Origin: a marine gamma proteobacterium HTCC2080 | GTDB taxonomy: Bacteria; Pseudomonadota; Gammaproteobacteria; Pseudomonadales; Halieaceae | Length of the DNA stretch: 64,000 nt | Direction: 5' to 3' | NCBI GenBank assembly: GCA_000169115.1 | Contig: AAVV01000008.1 | Location: forward strand, 62,001 to 126,000 | Shown here: piece by piece, positions 36,177-44,812 of the stretch | Numbering within the stretch: the first letter of the stretch is position 1 | Layout: each line of letters begins with the position of its first letter | Notes under the pieces: model-generated | Told to the model about the DNA's origin: nothing | The model's input: the letters and a program-made list of their open reading frames with translations, nothing else | The model's database searches: none | Made by a program: the position numbers and the translations under genes

Positions 36177-36392
36177 TCAGGGCTCTACGGCAATGCAATC
36201 TGCGTCGATAATGCCTCGGTTGCTGCTTTCCTGCAGGCCAACGTAAAGTCGCGTGTAATGTCGCTCACGAAAGCCGCCGGACTCCTCTGCCACACAGAGG
36301 GGGAAGAACGGCACGGCCTCTGCAGTAACGGGTGTTTTTTCGGTGGTGCTACAGCCCGTAAGGAGCAGTAACCCGGCTACGTAGTACTTCAT
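36177..36392 (-). CDS. Small putative lipoprotein
   Basis: This 71-residue protein opens with a compact lipoprotein signal (MKYYVAGLLLLTGC) ending in lipobox LTGC. The short mature part has two cysteines (PLCVAE and ADCIAV) and no recognisable domain. The ribosome binding site is weak. The clean lipobox is the main reason to accept it as a gene. Confidence 0.5.
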   Translation of the reverse strand: MKYYVAGLLLLTGCSTTEKTPVTAEAVPFFPLCVAEESGGFRERHYTRLYVGLQESSNRGIIDADCIAVEP

Positions 36393-36810
36393 GGTGCTCG
36401 CATGGTGTGACCACTCAGTGTTTTCCTAACGCTCAACCTACAGAAAGCGACTGCCCTTGTCAGGGTTCATCATCTTTTGTGTGTCATCAAACAGTAATGG
36501 CACCGCACAAGAGGGCGCTCTTTGCTAGTTAAAGGGTTATGGATTGGTCCAGAAGCCAGCGCTTAATGGGTGGGGGAGGTACGATGAAATCTTCATGCCA
36601 ACGGAGCTAGATAGCCCTCTTAGGCTCTCGAAAAATTTCAGCGCCTTAACAGGCCGCAGGAAAAGCCGCACCTTGAGAATTGCGATGGGGTTCGCAAAAG
36701 TGCCCCTTGGCCACCCTCTCGGCGCGGTTAGGCTTGGCGATTCCTATGGCTTAATGTAGTAACACAGAGCGGTAAACCATTGAACACAGATGTGAGAAGA
36801 GGACAGTGCA
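36393..36810. other. Intergenic region, nothing recognised
   Basis: About 420 bases. A 71-codon frame at 36544-36759 has no ribosome binding site or family resemblance and is not called. GAGGAC just before 36811 serves the following gene. Confidence 0.35.
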
Positions 36811-37428
36811 ATGAAAGCAAAAAAAATAGCAACGCTAATCCTGACCGTTTCAGCAGTGCATGCGGCCGCGGAGCATCACCAAACAGCAGTGGCAGACCAT
36901 CGATCTGCCGCTTGGCAAATTGAGGCCTACAGTACGGCCGCCCCGGAATTTATTGGCCGGTCTGCAACGATTATTGGCATCAGCGGAGATGTTCTGCGTG
37001 AGGGGAGTAATGGCTGGATCTGTCAATCGGCTAATCCTAGGCCGGTTCCCGAGGCGGGGTGGAGTTCGGCCCACGAGGCGATGGCGGCTTGTCATGATGG
37101 CGAGGGTATGAAGTGGATGACCGGTTATATGGCGGGAGAAAAGCCCCAAATGACCCGGGATACCTTCATGTGGATGCTGCACGGTGATATGGGGGAGGAC
37201 AACACTAAGCCCGCGGTATTTGACAAGGGAGATTCGACACCCGGGGAATGGATAGAGTCAGGTCCCCACCTCATGTTGATGCCAAAAGATCCCGCGTCAT
37301 TGGCCCATTTTCCTACCAACTTCGACACGGGTGCGCCTTACGTGATGTTTTCCGGAACAGACTACGCCCATCTGATGATTCCGGTGACCGGTTATTATCA
37401 GTACCAACCGGAATCTGCCCCAAAATAA
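36811..37428 (+). CDS. Exported protein of a conserved family without known function
   Basis: This 205-residue protein has a signal peptide (IATLILTVSAVHAAAEH). The mature part contains VLREGSNGWICQ, a segment I associate with a widespread uncharacterised exported family, then two Cys (WICQ, AACHDG), GPHLMLMPKD and a closing GTDYAHLMIPV. The His/Met-rich stretches (FMWMLHGDMGED, GPHLMLM) could bind metal, but this is a guess. GAGGACAG lies ahead of the ATG. It is transcribed alone. Confidence 0.65.
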   Translation: MKAKKIATLILTVSAVHAAAEHHQTAVADHRSAAWQIEAYSTAAPEFIGRSATIIGISGDVLREGSNGWICQSANPRPVPEAGWSSAHEAMAACHDGEGMKWMTGYMAGEKPQMTRDTFMWMLHGDMGEDNTKPAVFDKGDSTPGEWIESGPHLMLMPKDPASLAHFPTNFDTGAPYVMFSGTDYAHLMIPVTGYYQYQPESAPK

Positions 37429-37653
37429 GTTCACTCTATGAGGGCCGGTGTTCACTCCAGCCCTAGCTACCCAGGCCGACAAGTCCCGCTGAAAAGCTGA
37501 ACGCCATATCGGCGTGGGTAGGTGACGCTTAGATTTCTTCTGGAACCGAGAATGCGACATAATGCGCCTCTGAGTATCGGGCTGCGCATAGGGAAATAGA
37601 TTAACGCCTCTATGTCGCGTTCTGATAGACCAATAATAAAAGAGGAAACGCCC

Positions 37654-38655
37654 ATGCCTGTCTTATCGTTGCAAGCAATAGAGAGCCTTTGCCGGGAATC
37701 ACTGCTTGCTGTGGGCGCCAGTGATGAGCAGGCCGCCATAGTGGCCGCGGAGATTGCTGAGGCGGAGGCCGAGGGCATTCGCAATGTCGGTTTGGGTTAT
37801 ATTCATCTGTACTTGAAGCATTTAAAAGTGGGCAAGGTGAAGCCCAATGCCCAGCCCTCTGTGGTCAAAACATCAGCCGCCTCTACTGTAGTCGATGCTG
37901 ATTTTGGATTTTGCCATCATGCCTACATGGTGGGTGAGCAGCGTCTTATCGAGACCGCTAGGGAGCAAGGGGTAGCTATGTTGGCTATCCACCAATCTTC
38001 CTCGGCCGGCGTGTTGGGCTGGTTTGTGCGACGCTTGGCTCAGCAGGGTTTGGTTTCGCTGATGTTTGCTAACAGCTCAAAAGCGGTTGCTGCTCACGGC
38101 GGCAAAGTGCCCTTTTTTGGGACCAACCCTTTTGCCTTTGGAGCCCCCAGGGGCACAGATGAACCTTTGGTTGTGGACATGGCGACGGCCTCTACAGCTC
38201 GAGTGAATCTAGTCAAAGCTGCGGCGGAAGGTAGAGAGATTGAACCCGGTCATGCTATTGATGCTGATGGCAACCCCACCACTGATCCTTCTGCAGGTTT
38301 AAAGGGCGCACAGTTGCCCATGGGCGGACCAAAAGGCTTTGGCTTGGGACTCATGGTAGACGTACTGGCGGGAGTGTTGACCGGTAGTAACTGTTCTTAC
38401 GAGGCCTCGATGTTTGCAAATATCGACGGCGGTCCGCCAAACGTAGGTCAAACGATTATTGCCATTGACCCCAACTTTCTTGACGGCAACTTTACGACTC
38501 ACCTGGAAACCATGTTTGCCGCGCTTACTGAGAACAATGATGTGCGAATCCCCGGTGAGCGTCGTGCGCAGCTTCGGGTCAAGCATGAAGCCGACGGCGT
38601 TGATGTTCCCCAAAGCCTGATTGACCAAATCACCGAGCTCGCACAAACCGCCTGA
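37654..38655 (+). CDS. Ldh-family (type 2 malate/L-lactate dehydrogenase) oxidoreductase
   Basis: This NAD(P)-dependent dehydrogenase has 333 residues and an unusual non-Rossmann fold. Family segments are HHAYMVGEQRLIETA, ANSSKAVAAHGGK, FFGTNPFAFGAPRG and VDMATAS, then GPKGFGLGLMVDVLAG. Members include malate, ureidoglycolate and sulfolactate dehydrogenases and delta1-piperideine/pyrroline-2-carboxylate reductases; I cannot choose between them. AGAGGA precedes ATG 37654; the frame from 37612 is not needed. The esterase gene follows 34 bases later, so both are probably co-transcribed. Confidence 0.88.
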   Translation: MPVLSLQAIESLCRESLLAVGASDEQAAIVAAEIAEAEAEGIRNVGLGYIHLYLKHLKVGKVKPNAQPSVVKTSAASTVVDADFGFCHHAYMVGEQRLIETAREQGVAMLAIHQSSSAGVLGWFVRRLAQQGLVSLMFANSSKAVAAHGGKVPFFGTNPFAFGAPRGTDEPLVVDMATASTARVNLVKAAAEGREIEPGHAIDADGNPTTDPSAGLKGAQLPMGGPKGFGLGLMVDVLAGVLTGSNCSYEASMFANIDGGPPNVGQTIIAIDPNFLDGNFTTHLETMFAALTENNDVRIPGERRAQLRVKHEADGVDVPQSLIDQITELAQTA

Positions 38656-38689
38656 CTCAGTCGGCGGTTTTCTACAGGAGACACTAACT

Positions 38690-39613
38690 ATGCAACTCGA
38701 CTACAGCAGGCTTGATCCCGAGTTATTACCCATCCTCGAGACCTTTCCGGCACTGGATATTACCCGGGATAACATCGCTGAAATTAGGGCCTTAATGGCT
38801 GAGACGCCAAGGCCAGAACCCCCTAGCGGATTGTTACAAAGGGATGCCGAGGTCAACACTCCAGAGGGCCCTGTAACGGTACATATCTCTCGTAAAAGTG
38901 ATCGGCCTAATCAGCCCGCATTGCTTTGGATCCACGGAGGGGGTTATGTCATGGGTGCTGCAGACGATGAGCGCTCTATGACTATCGCCCATGAGTGTGA
39001 CATCACGGTATTTTCCGTCGATTACCGACTAGCCCCCGAGCAGCCGTTTCCCGCAGGCCTGAACGACTGTTACAACGTACTGTGTTGGCTTATGAAGGAG
39101 GCCGATAGCTTGGGCATTGACCCGAGCTGTGTCGCCATTGGCGGCGCGAGTGCTGGGGCTGGTCTCGCAGCGGGGTTAGCACTTAAAAATCGCGAGGCCG
39201 CCAATTATCCCTTGCGTTTGCAACTGCTGATTTATCCGATGCTCGATAATTTACACGCGACCGAGTCGGGTCAGTTTGATAATCACCCGATCTGGACGCG
39301 CAAAGCATCGTTTAGTGCCTGGGAAATGTACTTAAACGGAACCCCCGGTGAAGCGGCGTCGCCGATGGCGGCACCAGCAAGAGCAAGCGATGTGTCAGGA
39401 CTCCCGCCGGCCTACCTTAATGTGGGTGTTGAAGATCTGTTTCGCGACGAAGTCATTGGGTATGCCCGCCGATTGATGGACGCAGATATACCGACAGAGT
39501 TGGCATTGTTTCCGGGTATGTATCACGCCGGTGAGGTGTTTACACCTACGGCCGCCATTAGTCGCCGATTAAACCGAAGCTTTCTTCACGCCTTGAGTGA
39601 TGCCCTGCGTTGA
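38690..39613 (+). CDS. Alpha/beta hydrolase, HSL-type esterase
   Basis: This is a carboxylesterase of 307 residues in the hormone-sensitive lipase group. The oxyanion motif HGGGYVMG, the RLAPEQPFPAGLND segment, the nucleophile motif GGASAGAG and a late acid/His region (NVGVEDLFRDE, GMYHAGEVF) are all present. It has no signal peptide, so it acts in the cytoplasm on a small ester or lactone. AGGAGA precedes the ATG at 38690. It follows the Ldh-family gene closely; the pair may convert an ester-protected hydroxy acid, which is inference. Confidence 0.88.
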   Translation: MQLDYSRLDPELLPILETFPALDITRDNIAEIRALMAETPRPEPPSGLLQRDAEVNTPEGPVTVHISRKSDRPNQPALLWIHGGGYVMGAADDERSMTIAHECDITVFSVDYRLAPEQPFPAGLNDCYNVLCWLMKEADSLGIDPSCVAIGGASAGAGLAAGLALKNREAANYPLRLQLLIYPMLDNLHATESGQFDNHPIWTRKASFSAWEMYLNGTPGEAASPMAAPARASDVSGLPPAYLNVGVEDLFRDEVIGYARRLMDADIPTELALFPGMYHAGEVFTPTAAISRRLNRSFLHALSDALR

Positions 39614-39717
39614 CGGTCGTGTGGGCAGTCTTGCGGCGCGTACTTATCATGGGCTACTCGAGGCGAGCGGTTAAGAATGCATTTCACGGTTTGTTTGAGC
39701 AACGGGTCAGTATGGCA

Positions 39718-40290
39718 TTACCGCGTCGTATTAAATTCAGCCATGGCGTCTTGCAATGCTTCCCAGGCGAAGTCAGTCAAGCTTTGGTCAATAAATAGCG
39801 AAAATACCGGCTCACCGCGCCACAGATGGTGCGCGATAATAGTCGAGACAAGCGCCATTTGGGTTTGAGCGACGGTGCCAAGAGGAAAGGCCTTAGACCG
39901 AAGGTCGACACCACAAAGTTTCGCCAGCATATCGGCTCGAGGCTCGCCAGAAAGCACCAACCAGGCATGACTGTTTTGATTATACAGCGGCCAGACCCCG
40001 GGCTTTGTACGCTCAAAGGTTGGCTCAGTGTCCCCGCTTGGATTGTCAGGGTCTAAGAGCCAAAACTCCCGAGTGCTCAGAGCCATGAGCAGACGGTGGT
40101 CTGGCAGCGCTTCAATGGTGTTGGGCTGAAGCTCATGGGGTAATGATTCTGATTTGAGCCATTGGCTTGCATGTACACCCCTCACCCCTGAGCGAGTGGC
40201 AAGGCTTAGGTCACGAAGCTTAAGAGACCCACTTCGATCGTCATCATTAGACGTAAGGCATCGTAAAGGGCTTACCAGATTTGAAGTCAT
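39718..40290 (-). CDS. soxG: Sarcosine oxidase gamma subunit
   Basis: This 190-residue protein is the smaller folate-fold subunit of heterotetrameric sarcosine oxidase. It is recognised by position (last of the soxBDAG order), by size and by segments such as LRDLSLATRSGVRG and LVLSGEPRADMLAKLCGVD followed by HLWRG. It contributes to the THF-binding side of the complex. The start overlaps the soxA stop as ATGA. It ends the long operon; the next 100 bases downstream show no clear terminator. Confidence 0.85.
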   Translation of the reverse strand: MTSNLVSPLRCLTSNDDDRSGSLKLRDLSLATRSGVRGVHASQWLKSESLPHELQPNTIEALPDHRLLMALSTREFWLLDPDNPSGDTEPTFERTKPGVWPLYNQNSHAWLVLSGEPRADMLAKLCGVDLRSKAFPLGTVAQTQMALVSTIIAHHLWRGEPVFSLFIDQSLTDFAWEALQDAMAEFNTTR

Positions 40291-43187
40291 AGCTGCTGCC
40301 TCGCGTTGCCTGGGTCATAAAAGGGAAGGGTGGCAATGGGTGCTTGTACGCAGACGCCGTCGGCAGTGCGTATCGTTACTTCGCTATCAGGTTGAGCATC
40401 ATCGGGGTGCACGTAAGCAAGGCCTATAACCTTGGCAAGAGTAGGGGAGTACTCGCAGGAGGTCACTGTTCCTACAATGTCACCGTCACGCAACACCAAG
40501 TGACCTTCTTCAGGCTTTGGCGCTGATGGTGACAGAGTAAAGCCCACCAACTGACGTTTTAGGGGTTGTGACATTAGGATATCAACCGAGCGTCGACCCA
40601 CAAAAAAGGCCTTTTTCCGATTAATAGCCCAGGCCAGCCCCACTTCTCCCGGATGGCTCATGCCATCGGTGTCCTGTCCAATAATAATGTGGCCTTTTTC
40701 CAACCGAAGTAAGCGCTGAGTTTCGACGCCAAAGGGTTTTATATTGAAGGGTTCACCCGCGACCATCAGCTTATCCCAGAGGGTTTGCGCCATCAGACTC
40801 GGCACGTGAAGCTCAAAGCCCAGCTCACCCACAAAGCCAACCCGCATTAGTCTAGCGGGAATGCCCGCGACCATACCCTCGCGACAAGCGAGATAGGGGA
40901 AGCTCTCGGATGACAATTCGATATTACAGCCGGCCTGCTCCAGCACATCACGGGAGAAGGGCCCAGCCACGTTAACCGCCGAATACGCCGAGGTCACCTG
41001 TGCAATGTCTAGATCCAGTCGCCATTGCGCATTCCAGCGCAACATTTCGCTGTATACACGGTCAACACCCGTGGTGGTTGCCGTTACATAAAAATGATCT
41101 TCCGCCAAACGTGCGGCGACGCCGTCATCGATGATCACGCCTTGTTCATTGGCGAGTGCGGCGTAGCGTGTTTTCCCTACGGGCTGCTTTAGGAACCCAT
41201 AGGTATATATGCGATTCATGAACTCGGCGGCATCGGGACCACGCAGCTCAATGCCCCCCAGCGTGCTGACATCGATCATGCCCACGCCGTTTCGTACTGC
41301 GTGAGCTTCGGCTGCAATATTGGCAGCTCGATGATCGAGAGCCCCGTAAAAGGCGGGGCGGCGCCAGCTGCCGGCGGGAATCATATGGGCCCCTAGCGCC
41401 AGGTGACGCTGATCCATCGGAGTTTTTTTAATGGGGTGAAAGCGCCGGCCCGCAAGGACCCCTAGTGACTCGGGCTTCACTGGAGGACGCGCTGTTGTAA
41501 CTCCGGTCTCCGTGACGGTGCGCTCGGTGGCATCAGCGATCAGTCGGGCCGTCGTTAGTGCCGAGTGACGTCCTTGGGAGGGTCCCATCCCCACCGTGGA
41601 GTAACGCTTAACCAACTGAATATCGCGGTAGCCAAGGCGCGCGCTATTGATGATGTCTTTTATCTGCAAGTCTTCGTCAAAATCGACAAACTCGCGCCCC
41701 TTTGGGTGCTTGAAAATGGGCCAGGGGTGGTTGACATGACGTTCACACTGAACCGTTTCATCGTTATCGGTTTCCAAGGCTAAGGCGCGCAGGGCACCGC
41801 GACCGGCATTGCGGCCATCGGCACAGACAGCCTTTAAATCATGAGTACTGTTAACACTGCCGGCGAGGTGCATTCCCTCTGGTAATTCTGTGAGGGTAAA
41901 TTCACTCTTGTCATCGTGATACGCCAGTTTAGCGCCGCCATGACAAGCCAGTTGATAGGCGGGCATAAATCCCGCAGACATGGCGAGCAGACGACATTCT
42001 AGATGAGTGGGGGTTACGCCTACCTTGCCTTCACTTTCGATAGGATAAATTGTGACGGCTCCCAGCTGCGCCCCTGACTTATCGCTATGGGCCTCATAAA
42101 CCGTCGCACTCTGATAGAGCGTTATGCCAAGTTCACTGAGTGCCGCAGGCAGTGCTAAGTCATCAGGCTCCGATCGGAGGTCGACGACCCCTGCGATGGA
42201 TAAGCCCGCTTCTGCGGCTGTAATAGCTGTTAAGTAGGCATCGTCATTGCCAGCCAGAATGACCGCTGGGCCCTCAGGGCAGACTCCATGATGCATCATT
42301 AGGCGCTCAAGACCACTGCACAGAACGATACCTGGCAAATCATTGTTGCGAAACACGACCGGTTGCTCACTACTACCGGTTGCCAAAACACAGGTTTTTG
42401 CCCGTACTTTATAAAGCCGATCACCTTGAAAAACCGGCAGGTAGTGATCGCTAAACCAGGCATTGCAAGTTGCGCCAGTCAGCACGCGGATCTTGTCGTG
42501 ATTGGCAACTGCGTTAGATAAAGCCTTCAAGGTCTGCGCGCGACTGTCATCCTCGAGGGTAAAACGGTGATAAGTGAGTGCGCCACCAAGAAGCTCTTGT
42601 TCGTCGACGAGTAGCACTTCGGCGCCGCCCGTTGCGGCGGTGAGGGCGGCGTTCAGTCCCGCGGGGCCTGCGCCAATGACAGCTACATCACAAAACAGAT
42701 ATTGCTTGTCGGTGTAGCGAGGCGTGGCCTCGAGATTGGCAACACCTAGACCCGCCGCATTACGGATAACGTTTTCCCAAAAGCGCCACATACCTCGCGG
42801 CTTGAAGAAAGCTCGGTAGTAAAAGCCCACGGGCAAAAAGCGGCCCAGTCGGTCGAGCAGACTGTAGTAATCGAACTTCAGTGAGCCCAAGTAGTTTTGC
42901 CCTGAAAGAGTTCCCTGATCTTTTGCCATCAGGTCTTCAGCCAGTCGGTTGGCTGCGGTAGGGGTCTGTATCAGCGTGTTAGCGTCGTGACCTGCTAGTG
43001 ACAGTGGTCCCCTGGGGCGATGGTATTTAAAAGAGCGCGACATGAGCCAGCGCCCCTCGCCAATCAGGGCGGAGGCCACATTGTCTCCCGCATAGCCCTG
43101 TACGGTTTCTCCTTCAAATTCAAAAGTTACCGGAGTATCACGGTCGATCAATTGACCGAAGGGGTGCTCGAGTCTAGAAGGGCTCAT
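40287..43187 (-). CDS. soxA: Sarcosine oxidase alpha subunit
   Basis: This is the large subunit (966 residues, normal size) of heterotetrameric sarcosine oxidase, which carries NAD and the THF-dependent half that captures formaldehyde as methylene-THF. In order: an N-terminal ferredoxin-like part with GDNVASALIGEG and SRSFKYHRPRGP, a pyridine-nucleotide Rossmann domain (VAVIGAGPAGLNAAL), and a C-terminal aminomethyltransferase domain (LRLEKGHIIIGQDTDG). The start overlaps soxD by ATGA. A sarcosine or another N-methyl amino acid substrate is possible given the unusual neighbours. Confidence 0.93.
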   Translation of the reverse strand: MSPSRLEHPFGQLIDRDTPVTFEFEGETVQGYAGDNVASALIGEGRWLMSRSFKYHRPRGPLSLAGHDANTLIQTPTAANRLAEDLMAKDQGTLSGQNYLGSLKFDYYSLLDRLGRFLPVGFYYRAFFKPRGMWRFWENVIRNAAGLGVANLEATPRYTDKQYLFCDVAVIGAGPAGLNAALTAATGGAEVLLVDEQELLGGALTYHRFTLEDDSRAQTLKALSNAVANHDKIRVLTGATCNAWFSDHYLPVFQGDRLYKVRAKTCVLATGSSEQPVVFRNNDLPGIVLCSGLERLMMHHGVCPEGPAVILAGNDDAYLTAITAAEAGLSIAGVVDLRSEPDDLALPAALSELGITLYQSATVYEAHSDKSGAQLGAVTIYPIESEGKVGVTPTHLECRLLAMSAGFMPAYQLACHGGAKLAYHDDKSEFTLTELPEGMHLAGSVNSTHDLKAVCADGRNAGRGALRALALETDNDETVQCERHVNHPWPIFKHPKGREFVDFDEDLQIKDIINSARLGYRDIQLVKRYSTVGMGPSQGRHSALTTARLIADATERTVTETGVTTARPPVKPESLGVLAGRRFHPIKKTPMDQRHLALGAHMIPAGSWRRPAFYGALDHRAANIAAEAHAVRNGVGMIDVSTLGGIELRGPDAAEFMNRIYTYGFLKQPVGKTRYAALANEQGVIIDDGVAARLAEDHFYVTATTTGVDRVYSEMLRWNAQWRLDLDIAQVTSAYSAVNVAGPFSRDVLEQAGCNIELSSESFPYLACREGMVAGIPARLMRVGFVGELGFELHVPSLMAQTLWDKLMVAGEPFNIKPFGVETQRLLRLEKGHIIIGQDTDGMSHPGEVGLAWAINRKKAFFVGRRSVDILMSQPLKRQLVGFTLSPSAPKPEEGHLVLRDGDIVGTVTSCEYSPTLAKVIGLAYVHPDDAQPDSEVTIRTADGVCVQAPIATLPFYDPGNARQQL

Positions 43188-43480
43188 GGTTCGTTCTCGC
43201 CAGTCGTGAAGTCAACGCGCTCGCTAAATAATTCGCCGGGGTCATAGGTACGCAAAATGTCGTCGCTGGCATTATGGCGTTCTGCAATAAACCAATAGCT
43301 ACTGGGGGCGTGTTGCCACCATTCCCGCACGATGCCAATGGCATTGTTGTCATAAAATACGTAGCTCGCCCAGTCTTTGTCGGAGCACTGCTGAGGATCT
43401 GGCATGGGTTCAACCTGCCCTCCGTAAACGAACTCGCTAATATTTCTTGGCCCATTTAAGGGGCATTGCATTATCTTCAT
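43184..43480 (-). CDS. soxD: Sarcosine oxidase delta subunit with altered zinc site
   Basis: This 98-residue protein is the delta subunit by position, size and pattern (CPLNGPR...EFVYGGQ near the N-terminus, YVFYDNNAIGIVREWWQH mid-way). Known delta subunits bind one zinc through CPxCG and a later H...C pair. Here Cys6 is kept but the second position is Asn9, His57 is kept, and the Gly-Cys after it reads Ser-Ser (HAPSSYW). At least two of four ligands are therefore missing, and zinc binding is doubtful. AGGGGG, overlapping the soxB stop, is the ribosome binding site. Confidence 0.87.
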   Translation of the reverse strand: MKIMQCPLNGPRNISEFVYGGQVEPMPDPQQCSDKDWASYVFYDNNAIGIVREWWQHAPSSYWFIAERHNASDDILRTYDPGELFSERVDFTTGENEP

Positions 43481-43488
43481 CTATCCCC

Positions 43489-44736
43489 CTAGTGACTGGC
43501 GGCCGTTGCGCCCATTTCATTGACTTGTTGAAAGTGATCGAAGCGCTCGAGAGTGAATGGTTGAATAAGTGTGGGCACTTCGCCGCCACTAGCGACGAGT
43601 TCGGCCATGGTCTTGCCACAGATGGGGGTTGCCTTAAATCCCCATGTACCCCAGCCCGCATCAAGGTAATAGTTTTTTAACGGGCTGAGGCCCATGATCG
43701 GGCTGTAGTCGGCAGTCATGTCAGTGATGCCGGCCCATTGTCGCAGCAGCCGCATTTCACTGAGAAACGGAAACATATCGACGGCGCTAGCGATTAAGCT
43801 CTCCTTCAGCGGCAATGAGGCGCGACTGTTGTAGAGGGGATAGGGGTCAGAACCGCCGCCAATGACAATCTCGCCGCGGCTCGTTTGCTGAACATAGCAA
43901 TGCAGCGCGGACGAGCTCACCAGGGGGTTGAGAAAGGGCTTAACCGGTAGGGTGACCATGGCCTGTAGGGGGTAGGCTACTATGGGAAGCGGAAAGCCGG
44001 CTTTTTGCGACATTACAGCGCTGTGCCCTGCGACCGCCTGAATAACCGTGCCACACGCAATTTTTCCGCGATTGGTCACTACGCCCGTCACCTGCCCCGC
44101 CGCACTTTCGATACCTGTGACTTCAGTCAACTGATGCAATTCCACGCCACGCTGCGTGGCGCCTCGCGCATAGCCCCAGGCGACGGCATCGTGGCGGGCG
44201 GTAGCGCCATCTTGGTGCCACAGTCCCGCTAAAACCGGTAACTGTGCAGGATCAAGGTTAAGGCAAGGCACCAATTCGGCAATGCTCTGGCGATCAATCA
44301 TCTCGGTACGGCCACCAAAGTGCTTATTAACTTCGGCCCGCTGTCGGAATGCCCGCACCGTGGCATCGGTATGGGCAAGGGTTAGCTGACCACGCTGGGA
44401 ATACATAATGTTGAAGTCAAATTCGTTGGCGAGATTCTCGTAGAGTTTCACAGAGGCACTGTAGAAGCGAACGCCTTCTGGGGTAAGGTAGTTAGAGCGA
44501 ATAACTGCCGTATTGCGGGCAGTATTGCCGCCGCCCAGATAGGCTTTTTCGAGCACCGCAACATTGGTAATGCCATGATATTTTGCGAGGTAATAAGCGG
44601 TAGCTACGCCGTGACCACCGCCGCCAATAATGACCACATCGTAGTGCTTCTTTAGCTCTCGCGGCCCAGGCAGATCGGGTTGACGCTCGAAGGGGTAGTC
44701 ACTACCTCTCCCATATTTTAAAAGACCTAGGGGCAT
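43489..44736 (-). CDS. soxB: Sarcosine oxidase beta subunit
   Basis: This is the FAD/FMN-containing subunit (415 residues) that dehydrogenates the N-methyl group. The FAD motif VVIIGGGGHGVATAYYL appears at about residue 34. TARHDAVAWGYA contains the His to which FMN is covalently bound in characterised enzymes, and GWGTWGFKATP lies near the C-terminus. Together with soxD, A and G it forms the complete oxidase, which yields glycine (from sarcosine), H2O2 and methylene-THF. It follows the BCCT carrier gene by 76 bases. Confidence 0.93.
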   Translation of the reverse strand: MPLGLLKYGRGSDYPFERQPDLPGPRELKKHYDVVIIGGGGHGVATAYYLAKYHGITNVAVLEKAYLGGGNTARNTAVIRSNYLTPEGVRFYSASVKLYENLANEFDFNIMYSQRGQLTLAHTDATVRAFRQRAEVNKHFGGRTEMIDRQSIAELVPCLNLDPAQLPVLAGLWHQDGATARHDAVAWGYARGATQRGVELHQLTEVTGIESAAGQVTGVVTNRGKIACGTVIQAVAGHSAVMSQKAGFPLPIVAYPLQAMVTLPVKPFLNPLVSSSALHCYVQQTSRGEIVIGGGSDPYPLYNSRASLPLKESLIASAVDMFPFLSEMRLLRQWAGITDMTADYSPIMGLSPLKNYYLDAGWGTWGFKATPICGKTMAELVASGGEVPTLIQPFTLERFDHFQQVNEMGATAASH

Positions 44737-44812
44737 GGACTGTCCTCGCTGGCGAGTCTGTGAGGTTCCTTGCGGTAGCCCTTAATTGTGCGCAGCATTG
44801 GCATTGGGCTTG

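Noticed and set aside
36544-36759. 71-codon open frame in the spacer before the exported family protein
   Set aside because: No ribosome binding site, signal peptide or recognisable motif.
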